DNA from: Rhodoluna sp. | Lineage (GTDB): Bacteria > Actinomycetota > Actinomycetes > Actinomycetales > Microbacteriaceae | Reading direction: 5' to 3' | Assembly: GCA_026393335.1 (NCBI GenBank) | Contig: JAPLAJ010000172.1 | Coordinates: forward strand, 1 to 8,312 | DNA length: 8,312 nucleotides | In this document: positions 1-6,437 of the stretch, one piece after another | How positions within the stretch are numbered: position 1 is the first letter of the stretch | How the letters are laid out: each line of letters opens with the position of its first letter | Translations under genes and position numbers: made by a program | Notes under the pieces: generated by a model | Database searches by the model: none | Seen by the model: the letters and a program-made list of their open reading frames with translations, nothing else | Told to the model about the DNA's origin: nothing

Positions 1-349
1 AAAACCACGAAAGCTAAAAGAGATGCTTCCTCCGAAAATACGCTGAGGGTTTCTTTTCTTTGAAGAATGAAAATGCACTCCGTTTCTTGGAATGGGGACA
101 GCAAAATTTGTCTGCTGGGTTTAACTTTCATTAAATTAGCCGAGCGAAATCTTCAATTGCAAAAATACGTAAATGCGAATCTTTAAAGAGTTCAATGTCG
201 AACACAACAGAAAACTTTTGCATCTATTTCAAAAGTGACCTAGATGACCGGAGAGTTTTTGGTAAAATTAAGTTATCCCTTTTGGGAACTATCACCTGAT
301 TCATTCATGACCGGTGAAATCATTTAAAAGAAAGAACGTTCGAGAATCA
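1..349. other. Upstream AT-rich stretch without a supported gene
   Basis: No convincing gene is visible. One frame is open from the left edge to a TGA at 61-63 and could be the last 20 codons of a gene entering from the left, but nothing in it is recognisable. A 39-codon ORF (ATG 67-69 to TAA 184-186) has only a weak GAAG ahead of it and no family resemblance. A small hairpin (AGTT 271-274 and CCC 277-279 pairing with GGG 284-286 and AACT 287-290, loop TTTT, two bulged bases) lies in the probable promoter or 5' UTR of the next gene. TAAAAT at 263-268 could be a -10 element, but no good -35 is spaced before it. Confidence 0.4.
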
Positions 350-1027
350 ATGAAAAGAATACTTGCAACATACACCGCTGCAATTGCGATGGCGATTGGA
401 TCAATCGCTCCTGCATTCGCTTACCCAGCAGGTCAAGCTCCGACTCTTAGCGTATTGACCGCAGACCGTCTGACTCCAGGTTCTACTATTACTGTTCTAG
501 TTGCGAGAGTAAAGACTGGCTGTGCGGTTTCTTTGAGCTGGAGTGGTGGTCTCGGAATCAGCCCTGTATCTGGTTCAGCAGATGCTAGCGGTAATACATC
601 TCTATCCATTGCTTCTCCTAAGGTTGCAGGAAGTTACGTTCTAACAACTTCAGCACTTTCTGCAGAATGCACTGGCGGCGCTGATGCCACTCTGACTAGC
701 ACGATCTCTGTTGGCAAGATAGCTCTAATGACCACAAAGATTGCAACAACAAATGCTTCCATCAAGAAAAAGCCTGTTGTGTCAATCTCAGGAACAATTA
801 AGTCGGGTGCGACAGCAGTTAAGAGCAAGGCAGTTTCTGTTCAGTTGAACCTCGGTGGTAAAAAAGTGGCGGTCCTAGCCGGAAAAACAGATGCTAAAGG
901 TGCCTTTACCGTGAAATTCAGCAAGGTCAAGTACAAGGCTGGAACATACACAGCGGTTGTCACAAGTGTTGCGGATGCTTCATACGCAGCAATCAACGTT
1001 ACGACTAAGGCCATAAAGCTTAAGTAG
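350..1027 (+). CDS. Small secreted two-cysteine, Ig-like, lysine-rich protein of unknown function
   Basis: From ATG 350 the product is 225 residues and begins with a clear Sec signal peptide: MKR, a hydrophobic stretch, and an AFA cleavage site near residue 24, followed by YPAG. The mature N-terminal half is Ser/Thr/Gly/Ala-rich and probably beta-structured, with only two cysteines (C58 and C107) that could form one disulfide outside the membrane. The C-terminal half (about 145-225) reads like a bacterial Ig-like beta-sandwich, with a G-x-F-T-V strand, a KAGTYTA strand and many lysines. No transmembrane anchor, LPXTG motif or lipobox is visible, so it is probably released or held at the wall by charge. 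A GTG start at 314 would add 12 basic residues and make an unusually long n-region; it has no Shine-Dalgarno sequence. ATG 350 has a weak GAG five bases upstream and is preferred. I do not recognise the family; an adhesin-like or wall-associated role is only a guess. Confidence 0.75.
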   Translation: MKRILATYTAAIAMAIGSIAPAFAYPAGQAPTLSVLTADRLTPGSTITVLVARVKTGCAVSLSWSGGLGISPVSGSADASGNTSLSIASPKVAGSYVLTTSALSAECTGGADATLTSTISVGKIALMTTKIATTNASIKKKPVVSISGTIKSGATAVKSKAVSVQLNLGGKKVAVLAGKTDAKGAFTVKFSKVKYKAGTYTAVVTSVADASYAAINVTTKAIKLK

Positions 1028-1050
1028 TAGATTCGACTTTCTACCTTCAG

Positions 1051-1090
1051 CGAATTATTGCCAAGAAAGAATATTCGTGTTTTTTGGCAA
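1051..1090 (+). terminator. Possible terminator hairpin after the secreted Ig-like protein
   Basis: An 11-base arm at 1058-1068 (TTGCCAAGAAA) pairs with 1080-1090 (TTTTTTGGCAA) with one G-U wobble and an 11-base loop. No T-run follows it. A weaker alternative hairpin, CGAAT 1051-1055 with ATTCG 1073-1077, is directly followed by TGTTTTTT, closer to intrinsic terminator form. It starts 23 bases after the stop codon of the upstream gene. Confidence 0.35.
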
Positions 1091-1177
1091 GCCTTCCAGT
1101 AACAAGAGTAGAAGAGCTTAGTGGGCTTAAGTCAAGATATTGGCCTTAAGAAGTATCGGACAGAAGACCGTGGGCCC

Positions 1178-1205
1178 AGAGCCTCCAATCTTGGTCGGAG
1201 GTTCT
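1178..1205 (+). other. Stem-loop in the leader of the glucanase gene
   Basis: AGAGCCTCC (1178-1186) pairs with GGAGGTTCT (1197-1205): nine pairs including one G-U wobble, with a 10-base loop. A TGGGCCCA palindrome (1171-1178) abuts it. There is no T-run, so it does not look like a terminator. The right arm plus the following bases resembles a tRNA T-arm, but no complete tRNA can be folded here. It may be part of a structured 5' UTR or a small RNA; function unknown. Confidence 0.35.
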
Positions 1206-1240
1206 AGTCCTGCCGAAGGCGCTTTGTTTGAAGAGTAGTT

Positions 1241-1293
1241 AGGGTCTAAAACGGCTGCTACCCTCAAGGTTCTCTTTTCAGAACTTGCAGGGA
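1241..1293 (+). promoter_or_regulatory. Shine-Dalgarno-sequestering hairpin with a competing pairing (possible leader switch)
   Basis: CCCT 1261-1264 plus CAAG(G)TTCT 1265-1273 pairs with AGAACTTG 1280-1287 and AGGG 1289-1292, around a six-base loop with two single-base bulges: about 12 pairs. The AGGG strand is the core of an AGGGA Shine-Dalgarno sequence (1289-1293) lying five bases before ATG 1299. An upstream AGGGT (1241-1245) is exactly complementary to ACCCT (1260-1264), so the same strand can pair either with the Shine-Dalgarno or with the upstream copy. This is the layout expected of a translational switch. Whether anything (ligand, protein, temperature) acts on it cannot be told from the sequence. 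Confidence 0.4.
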
Positions 1294-1298
1294 ATCTA

Positions 1299-1328
1299 AT
1301 GCTTTCGTTGGCTAGGCTGGATACATGA
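1299..1328 (+). CDS. Nine-codon leader ORF translationally coupled to the glucanase
   Basis: ATG 1299 is preceded by a good AGGGA Shine-Dalgarno at five bases, better than the weak TAGG ahead of the glucanase's own ATG. It encodes MLSLARLDT and stops at TGA 1326-1328, overlapping the glucanase start in an ATGA. Ribosomes finishing this peptide could re-initiate on the glucanase. The Shine-Dalgarno is buried in a predicted hairpin. Such short ORFs also occur by chance, so coding is an inference from start context and overlap only. Confidence 0.3.
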   Translation: MLSLARLDT

Positions 1329-4321
1329 GCCTAGTTAAAAGATTACGTATCTCGAAGATTTTTGTTCTCGCTTTTGCACTGTTGATACCGGCAATAGGTA
1401 TGGTTCCTCAGGCTTCAGCCGATGAGAGCTACCAAATAGTAGTTCACGTGCCTGGGGTAGTAGGAGTAGTTCCTAATGGTGCAAAGATCACACTCACAGA
1501 TGCAGCTAATCCAAGCAGTAAGAGTCAGTCAAGGCTCATTGGTCAAGATTCTTATGGCTGGTTCGGGGTAGTCGATGTTCCTGCTGGAGCTGATTCAGTC
1601 CGAGTTAATGCCACGAAGTCCAAAGTTTCTAATGTTGCTATTGATCCTTATGAGACTGAAGAAATATGGCTAAACACCAAGGGAGTACCTTTTCTCTACG
1701 AATCAAGTGCAAGCCTCACATATAAAATCAACCTAGTCGCAAAAGGCGCAGCTTTATCTAATCGCTCTGTGAAGGTAATGATTGGCAGCAGCACAAAGAC
1801 CTATAAGTTCATCGGAACCGGCACAAAGAGATACGTCCTAATTCCAGTTACTGCGAAAACCAAATCAATTGTGTTCACCCTTTTCAACAAAAAGAAAGCG
1901 GGAGAAACATACTTCGAAAACCCAAGGAAATATGCAAAAGTATGGGTTGGCGATGGTTTTGAAGGAGCTAGAACATCTGAGTCATGGGCAAATGACAAGC
2001 TAACAATTCACTACCACAGAGCTGATGGTAAATACTCTGGCTGGGGAATTCATGCCTGGAAAGATGCTGATGGTGGAGCAAAGCAACCAACTACCTGGGC
2101 CAAACCAATCATGCCTGTGAGCCCAAACGTTGGAGCTTGGGGAGTGAAGTTTGAAATTCCACTAGCTGCTAACTCATTAAGCGTTCCGCTTATTTTGCAT
2201 AACGGTGATGTGAGAGATCCATCTGATCTGGACCAAAGCATCGACCTTGGTGGCAGCCGCGGTGAAGTATGGTTTGAGTCTGGTTCCATGAACTCTGATG
2301 AGAGTTTGCGCTTCGCACTTCCAGTGCCTTTGGATGGTGCTTCTCCAGCTACACCTAAAGATCCTGTGCTTCCTGAAGCACCAACCCTTTCTGAAGCACA
2401 AGCACTAGCTTCGCCTTCACTGAGATCTGCCATGGCTAAAGACAACATCTATTTCCTAATGACAGATAGATACCAAAATGGCGATACCTCTAATGATGAA
2501 ATGGGGCTCACGGGTCCAAGAGAAATCACTGGCTTCGATCCGACTTCAGCCGTTCACTACCATGGTGGCGATTTAGCCGGACTAACCGATGGTTGCACCT
2601 CTGGTAAAGGTGTGAAAAGAATTAAGGACATGGGCTTTACCGCTATCTGGATAACGCCTCCATTCAAGCAGCGTTATGTGCAGGGCTCAAGTGCTGCATA
2701 TCATGGCTACTGGATTACCGACTTCACAGACATTGATCCGCATTTAGGTACCAAGAAAGATTTCAAGGACCTGATTGACTGTGCTCACTCGCAGGACATG
2801 AAAGTGGTTCTTGACATCGTGGTGAACCACACCGGTGACATCATCTACTACGAAAACGGCGACTACAATTTCGGCGATTACAGAAAACCTAAGGTATCTC
2901 CGGGCGAAGTCAACACTAAAAAGCCAGACTTTCTAAACAATGTGGAGAATTACCACAACAGAGGTGACATTAGAAACTTCCAAAACAAAGAACAATATGA
3001 GAACGGTGACATCTACGGACTAGACGATCTTGCCACAGAGAAACCCGAAGTAATCGAGGGGCTAGCTCAAATATACGCAGGCTGGGTAAATGACTACGGA
3101 GTGGATGGTTTCCGAATTGACACTGCCAAACACCTTGATGAAGCGTTCTTTGCAAATTGGTGGCCTAGAGTTCAAGAGCTTACTAAAGACAAGAAACCCG
3201 GCTTGTTTGCATTTGGTGAATACTACGAGTCAAGCACAGCAACTCTGACTGAATTTGTCAGAGATAGAGGCTTGCCTTCACTTCTTGATTTCGCCTTCCA
3301 AGATGCTGCAGTTCAATTCTCTGTTGGTAACAGCATCTCGAACCTGAAGAATGTGTTTGATGCTGATGACTGGTACATCACTGACAAAACCAATGCTTAT
3401 AACCAGGCTACTTTCTTTGCCAATCATGACATGGGTCACTTTGGCCTAATGCTCAAAAGTGCTGGTTCAACCCCAGCTGACCTACTAGTTGATGCGCTGT
3501 TGGGTTATGACCTCATGTATATGTCTCGAGGAATTCCTTCTGTTTACTACGGTGACGAGCTAGGCCTGATTGGAGCTGGTCGAGATAAAGATGCCCGACA
3601 GGACCTTTTCCCGACAGAGGTTTCAAGTTGGCAGACTGAAGCAAGGATTGGCGCAAACCCTGTTGGCACAAAAGGTTACTTGGATGAGCAAAATCATCCA
3701 CTTCAGATACGAATCAAGGACTTGAACGCCTTGAGAAAGAATCATCCCGCTTTGAACGGCGGAGCTCAGATTCAGAGATATGCTGCAGGTACCGTAATGG
3801 CATTCAGCAGGATCGATGCCGAGAGCAGAACCGAGTACCTTGTGGCATTAAATAATTCTGGGTCTGCTAAAAATGGCGTGAAAATAAAGACTTCAAGCCC
3901 GAATACAGTATTCAGTCAGGTCTGGGGGCCAGCTCAAACTGTTACCTCTGACGCTCAAGGTTTTGTAACTGTTTCACTTGGACGAGTTTCATCGATTGTC
4001 TTGAAAGCTCAAAGCGTATTGCCAGTCAAAGGTACTGTGGGACCAGTGAACTTATTTGTCTCTAAAGATCAAGGATTAGCAAGTTGGAAAGTTCGAGCAA
4101 GTATTCCAAGTTGGGATGACCCTTCAACCTGCACATTTGTGATCAAGGTAAATAACGGCGCTTGGCAAGTTCTGGGAGTTGATGACTCAATTGACTGGAA
4201 GATGATACTTTCCGGAGCTAAATATCCTGCTGGGTCCAAACTCACCGTGGCAGCGATTGTAAAGAGCACTTCTGGAGGTATTGGCGTTTCCAACCCAATT
4301 CAATTGACCAATCAGCCCTAA
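1325..4321 (+). CDS. Secreted GH13 alpha-glucanase (amylase/pullulanase type) with tandem CBM41-like modules
   Basis: A 998-residue extracellular enzyme predicted to hydrolyse alpha-glucans such as starch, glycogen or pullulan. Residues 1-32 are a signal peptide ending in ASA. Three PUD/CBM41-like beta modules follow at about 36-118, 130-210 and 224-320, ending in similar strands (EEIWL, AKVWV, GEVWF); the third has the typical IHYHRADGKYSGWGIHAW start. A Pro/Ala-rich linker (about 335-368) leads to the catalytic barrel (about 370-815). All four GH13 regions are present: DIVVNH (497-502), GFRIDTAKH (595-603) with nucleophile D599, GEYYE with acid/base E632, and FANHD (698-702) with D702. A beta domain (815-895) and a 100-residue C-terminal beta domain follow. 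It is not an obvious part of the downstream operon. The leader suggests translational control. Family and secretion are firm; amylase versus pullulanase specificity is not resolved. Confidence 0.93.
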   Translation: MSLVKRLRISKIFVLAFALLIPAIGMVPQASADESYQIVVHVPGVVGVVPNGAKITLTDAANPSSKSQSRLIGQDSYGWFGVVDVPAGADSVRVNATKSKVSNVAIDPYETEEIWLNTKGVPFLYESSASLTYKINLVAKGAALSNRSVKVMIGSSTKTYKFIGTGTKRYVLIPVTAKTKSIVFTLFNKKKAGETYFENPRKYAKVWVGDGFEGARTSESWANDKLTIHYHRADGKYSGWGIHAWKDADGGAKQPTTWAKPIMPVSPNVGAWGVKFEIPLAANSLSVPLILHNGDVRDPSDLDQSIDLGGSRGEVWFESGSMNSDESLRFALPVPLDGASPATPKDPVLPEAPTLSEAQALASPSLRSAMAKDNIYFLMTDRYQNGDTSNDEMGLTGPREITGFDPTSAVHYHGGDLAGLTDGCTSGKGVKRIKDMGFTAIWITPPFKQRYVQGSSAAYHGYWITDFTDIDPHLGTKKDFKDLIDCAHSQDMKVVLDIVVNHTGDIIYYENGDYNFGDYRKPKVSPGEVNTKKPDFLNNVENYHNRGDIRNFQNKEQYENGDIYGLDDLATEKPEVIEGLAQIYAGWVNDYGVDGFRIDTAKHLDEAFFANWWPRVQELTKDKKPGLFAFGEYYESSTATLTEFVRDRGLPSLLDFAFQDAAVQFSVGNSISNLKNVFDADDWYITDKTNAYNQATFFANHDMGHFGLMLKSAGSTPADLLVDALLGYDLMYMSRGIPSVYYGDELGLIGAGRDKDARQDLFPTEVSSWQTEARIGANPVGTKGYLDEQNHPLQIRIKDLNALRKNHPALNGGAQIQRYAAGTVMAFSRIDAESRTEYLVALNNSGSAKNGVKIKTSSPNTVFSQVWGPAQTVTSDAQGFVTVSLGRVSSIVLKAQSVLPVKGTVGPVNLFVSKDQGLASWKVRASIPSWDDPSTCTFVIKVNNGAWQVLGVDDSIDWKMILSGAKYPAGSKLTVAAIVKSTSGGIGVSNPIQLTNQP

Positions 4322-4324
4322 CTC

Positions 4325-4371
4325 AGCCAGCGCTAACAGAGGACATAAGTTAGGTCGACTGGGCTAGTTTT
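4325..4371 (+). terminator. Probable intrinsic terminator of the glucanase gene
   Basis: The sequence right after the stop folds into a long imperfect stem: AGCC 4325-4328 with GGCT 4362-4365, AG 4329-4330 with CT 4359-4360, CG 4331-4332 with CG 4356-4357, and CTAAC 4333-4337 with GTTAG 4349-4353, closed by an 11-base loop. It is followed by TAGTTTTC. The bulges on the right arm lower its quality, but position and T-run fit. Confidence 0.45.
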
Positions 4372-4373
4372 CG

Positions 4374-4532
4374 TCACAGTGCTCGCAGAATGTCTTCAAC
4401 TTTTTGCTTAGCATCACCAAAAAGCATTGCGGCATTTTCCCTAAAAAACAGTGGGTTCTGCACACCTGCGCAGCCTGATGCCATTTAGCGCTTGAAGACA
4501 ATAACGTTCTCTGCGTCCCATAACTCTCACAA
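4374..4532 (-). pseudogene. pntB: 3' remnant of pntB, NAD(P) transhydrogenase subunit beta
   Basis: Read on the minus strand from 4532 down to the stop at 4376-4374, the frame gives the conserved C-terminus of the proton-translocating transhydrogenase beta subunit (NADP-binding domain III): WDAENVIVFKR, AGVQNPLFF, ENAAMLFGDAK, then a V-E-D-I-L-R-A-L end. E. coli PntB ends with the same blocks (NVIVFKRSM, AGVQNPLFF, LFGDAK, ILKAL). The frame is broken by TAA at 4487-4485, at the position of the Ser in the KRSM block, and by TGA at 4529-4527. The Tyr of the usual GYAG block is Cys here. Further upstream no PntB-like sequence can be followed, apart from a doubtful frameshifted G-L-P near 4540-4550, so more than 80% of the gene is missing. 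It is convergent with the glucanase. Identification is from remembered family sequence and is strong; it cannot make a functional subunit. Confidence 0.85.
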
Positions 4533-4613
4533 TTCAGCCATCAGGCAGGCCCAATCTGAAGTATTTGCCGTGTATCTTGACCATGACAAGCAAAAAGTGA
4601 GGCTGCTGCTAGG
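4533..4613. other. Degenerate spacer between the pntB remnant and the operon
   Basis: No gene is visible. It may be further-decayed pntB or new DNA at a junction. TTGACC at 4577-4582 resembles a -35 box, but no -10 at proper spacing (around 4600) supports it. Confidence 0.3.
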
Positions 4614-4649
4614 TAGATAAAACCATCAAAGTGGTATGGTTTAAATCTA
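4614..4649 (+). promoter_or_regulatory. Imperfect inverted repeat ahead of the ole-like operon (operator candidate)
   Basis: TAGAT-A-AAACCAT (4614-4626) is mirrored by ATGGTTT-AA-ATCTA (4636-4649): seven plus five complementary bases around a nine-base centre, with one unequal bulge. It ends just before the GGAG at 4653-4656 and about 30 bases before the proposed start codon. The size and A/T-rich arms fit a dimeric repressor operator, such as for TetR- or GntR-type regulators; as RNA it would form a hairpin in the 5' UTR. No regulator gene lies in the window to pair with it. Confidence 0.45.
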
Positions 4650-4680
4650 AACGGAGACATTAACGGCATTGGGGGCTGCG

Positions 4681-5694
4681 ATGATCACAACGAAAATACT
4701 TTCTATGGCTACGGAATTAGGGCCTATAAAAACTACAATGTCCGATGTGTTGGCACGAGTCGCAGAAGCATCTCTTCCTGCAAAATTGCCAGTTGGATAT
4801 GTAACTCGACTCACTGGAGTTGAGAGCGTCTATCGAAGACTTGAAGGTCAGAATACTTCTGACTTTGCCGCTATGGCAGGTAGAAAAGCTTTGGAGCGGG
4901 CGAACCTAAAAATAGATGATATTGACCTTTTGATTTTCGCTTCTGCCAGCCAGGATTTGATTGAACCTGCGACAAGCCACATCGTTGCCTCACTGCTTGG
5001 TGCAAATGGTGTCCCGGTTATGGATGTCAAAAATGCTTGTAACAGCTTCTTAAACGGTATGCAGGTTGCAAATGCGCTTATCAAGATAGGTCAATACAAG
5101 ACTGTATTAATTGTTAGCGGTGAAACACCAAGTATGGCCATACGTTGGGCCTCTGCAAATAAAGATCAGTTCCTTAGGTCATTCGCAGGATTCACCATGA
5201 GTGATGCTGGTGCAGCAACCGTACTGGCCGCATCAGATGATGGTGATGAAGGAATCTTGGCCATTGAGTTTCGATCTGATTCGAACCGCTGGGATGTTGG
5301 CACACTTGGCATGGGTGGGTCTAGAAGCCCACGAGACATCGAGACAACCTACTTCGACATGGATGGACGCAAACTTGCCGAAGCTTTCATGAGCCTAGGT
5401 CCTGGAATCTTGAATGAAACCTTAGAAGCTAATGGTTACACCTGGGCAGATTTCGCAGCCATCGGAATGCATCAGGTCGCAGCCCCATACATTGATGAGA
5501 TTTGTAAAGTTCTGGATGTTCCAACAGAAAAAGTTATCAAGTCCGTCGCCGATTACGGAAACATGACTACCGTAACGATGGCTTTGCAAATTGAACTTGG
5601 CATGGAGAGCGGTTTGCTCAAAAAAGGAGACTTGTTTGCTTATATCGGTTTAGCGGGTGGTATTTCCACAGGTTTGGGAATATTTAGGTTATGA
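4681..5694 (+). CDS. OleA/FabH-like thiolase-fold acyl condensing enzyme (3-oxoacyl synthase III family)
   Basis: A 337-residue enzyme of the KAS III/OleA family, expected to join acyl thioesters by Claisen condensation in the cytosol. Numbered from ATG 4681, the catalytic triad is C120 (KNACNSF), H264 (GMHQVA) and N294 (DYGNMT), spaced as in FabH, with the closing glycine-rich loop LAGGISTG near the C-terminus. E95, in QDLIEPAT 25 residues before the cysteine, falls where OleA has its extra catalytic Glu and FabH has a Phe. This favours an OleA-type condensation of two acyl-CoAs over chain initiation with malonyl-ACP. Start choice: ATG 4681 has GGGGG five bases upstream; TTG 4669, 12 bases after GGAG, would add four residues. 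The stop overlaps the next start (ATGA). The sequence is divergent from housekeeping FabH. Family is firm; OleA-type chemistry is likely, not proven. Confidence 0.88.
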   Translation: MITTKILSMATELGPIKTTMSDVLARVAEASLPAKLPVGYVTRLTGVESVYRRLEGQNTSDFAAMAGRKALERANLKIDDIDLLIFASASQDLIEPATSHIVASLLGANGVPVMDVKNACNSFLNGMQVANALIKIGQYKTVLIVSGETPSMAIRWASANKDQFLRSFAGFTMSDAGAATVLAASDDGDEGILAIEFRSDSNRWDVGTLGMGGSRSPRDIETTYFDMDGRKLAEAFMSLGPGILNETLEANGYTWADFAAIGMHQVAAPYIDEICKVLDVPTEKVIKSVADYGNMTTVTMALQIELGMESGLLKKGDLFAYIGLAGGISTGLGIFRL

Positions 5695-6437
5695 AACTTG
5701 CAATCTGCATACCTTGCTATAACGAGGCCAGTTACATAGCCAAAACTTTGCACTCGCTTAGTCTGCAAGAAGATCGCAACTTCAAAGTTTTTGTCTGCGA
5801 CAACGGCTCAACTGACCAAACTGCTTCGATAGCAATTAGCGCAGGTCTTGAGCTCGGCCTAAATCTCGAGATAGTTCATGAAGGTAAAAAGGGGACTGGT
5901 GCTGCTGCCGATAGTGCTTTTCGAGCAGCAATAGCCCAAGGCTATGATCTACTAGCCAGAACGGATGCTGACGCATTGGTTGATTCGTCTTGGACAAGGG
6001 CTATCCGCAAGCACTTTCAAGAACATCCCCATGGTTTGGCTGCTGGGATAACTGGTCCCATCGCTGGTGAAGTTAGTTCCCGATTTAATGTCATGTTGAG
6101 AGCTGCCTCCCTATTGGCAAGTACCTTTGGCCTGTTCCGTCCATCAAATTATGGAAAAGGGCTCCGTGGCCTATACGTGATGACCAACGGCAACAATCTC
6201 TCTATTGATAGTAAAACTTACCTTGCTGCTGGGGGATTTAGACGTACCAGAATAGAGGAACTTCACGAAGACCGCCAATTGGTCAATGATGTGCGGGCAG
6301 CTGGTGAAAAAGTCTTTCTAGTTCGTGCCATGAAGGTTCAGGTTTCAGCTCGTCGGGTAAATGCTTGGGGTTTACTGAACTCACTAAAGTGGTACGCCAA
6401 CCATTCTTATAAAGGCGAAGAGATTGATATCCGATGA
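5691..6437 (+). CDS. Family 2 glycosyltransferase (GT-A fold), soluble
   Basis: A 248-residue GT2 enzyme that should transfer a sugar from a nucleotide-sugar donor. The GT-A core shows CIPCYNE (6-12), the DNGSTDQT nucleotide-binding loop (37-44), the metal-binding DAD (92-94), GNNLSIDSKTYLAAGGF (167-183) in the acceptor region, and HED (192-194) with D194 the likely catalytic base. Only one short hydrophobic stretch (about 134-149) is present, so it is probably cytosolic or peripheral to the membrane, unlike processive polymer synthases. It overlaps the condensing enzyme by four bases and the P450 by four bases, so it is translated together with them. The context suggests that it glycosylates the lipid or beta-hydroxy product of the operon, but donor and acceptor cannot be read from sequence. 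Confidence 0.88.
   Translation: MKLAICIPCYNEASYIAKTLHSLSLQEDRNFKVFVCDNGSTDQTASIAISAGLELGLNLEIVHEGKKGTGAAADSAFRAAIAQGYDLLARTDADALVDSSWTRAIRKHFQEHPHGLAAGITGPIAGEVSSRFNVMLRAASLLASTFGLFRPSNYGKGLRGLYVMTNGNNLSIDSKTYLAAGGFRRTRIEELHEDRQLVNDVRAAGEKVFLVRAMKVQVSARRVNAWGLLNSLKWYANHSYKGEEIDIR

Noticed and set aside
67..186. 39-codon plus-strand ORF at the left edge
   Set aside because: Poor ribosome-binding site, no signal peptide or motif, and low-complexity AT-rich surroundings.
334..341. GAACGTTC palindrome near the start of the secreted protein gene, considered as an SOS box
   Set aside because: The actinobacterial LexA box needs a four-base centre between GAAC and GTTC; here the halves touch directly.
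1143..1220. Possible complete tRNA (GCCTT near 1143 can pair with AAGGC near 1216-1220, with a T-arm-like segment between)
   Set aside because: No D-arm consensus, no paired anticodon stem, a mismatch in the T-stem and wrong spacing; at most a T-arm-like hairpin remains.
1127..1328. Minus-strand open frame of about 67 codons in the gap before the glucanase
   Set aside because: It has no ATG or GTG start, begins directly after a stop inside the glucanase gene, and overlaps the hairpins; an accidental open frame is more likely.
2050..2448. 132-codon minus-strand open frame inside the glucanase gene
   Set aside because: It lies wholly within a well-supported gene with conserved domains and shows no family features of its own.
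4577..4605. TTGACC as the -35 element of a promoter for the operon
   Set aside because: No acceptable -10 hexamer follows at 16-18 bases; the match is probably chance.
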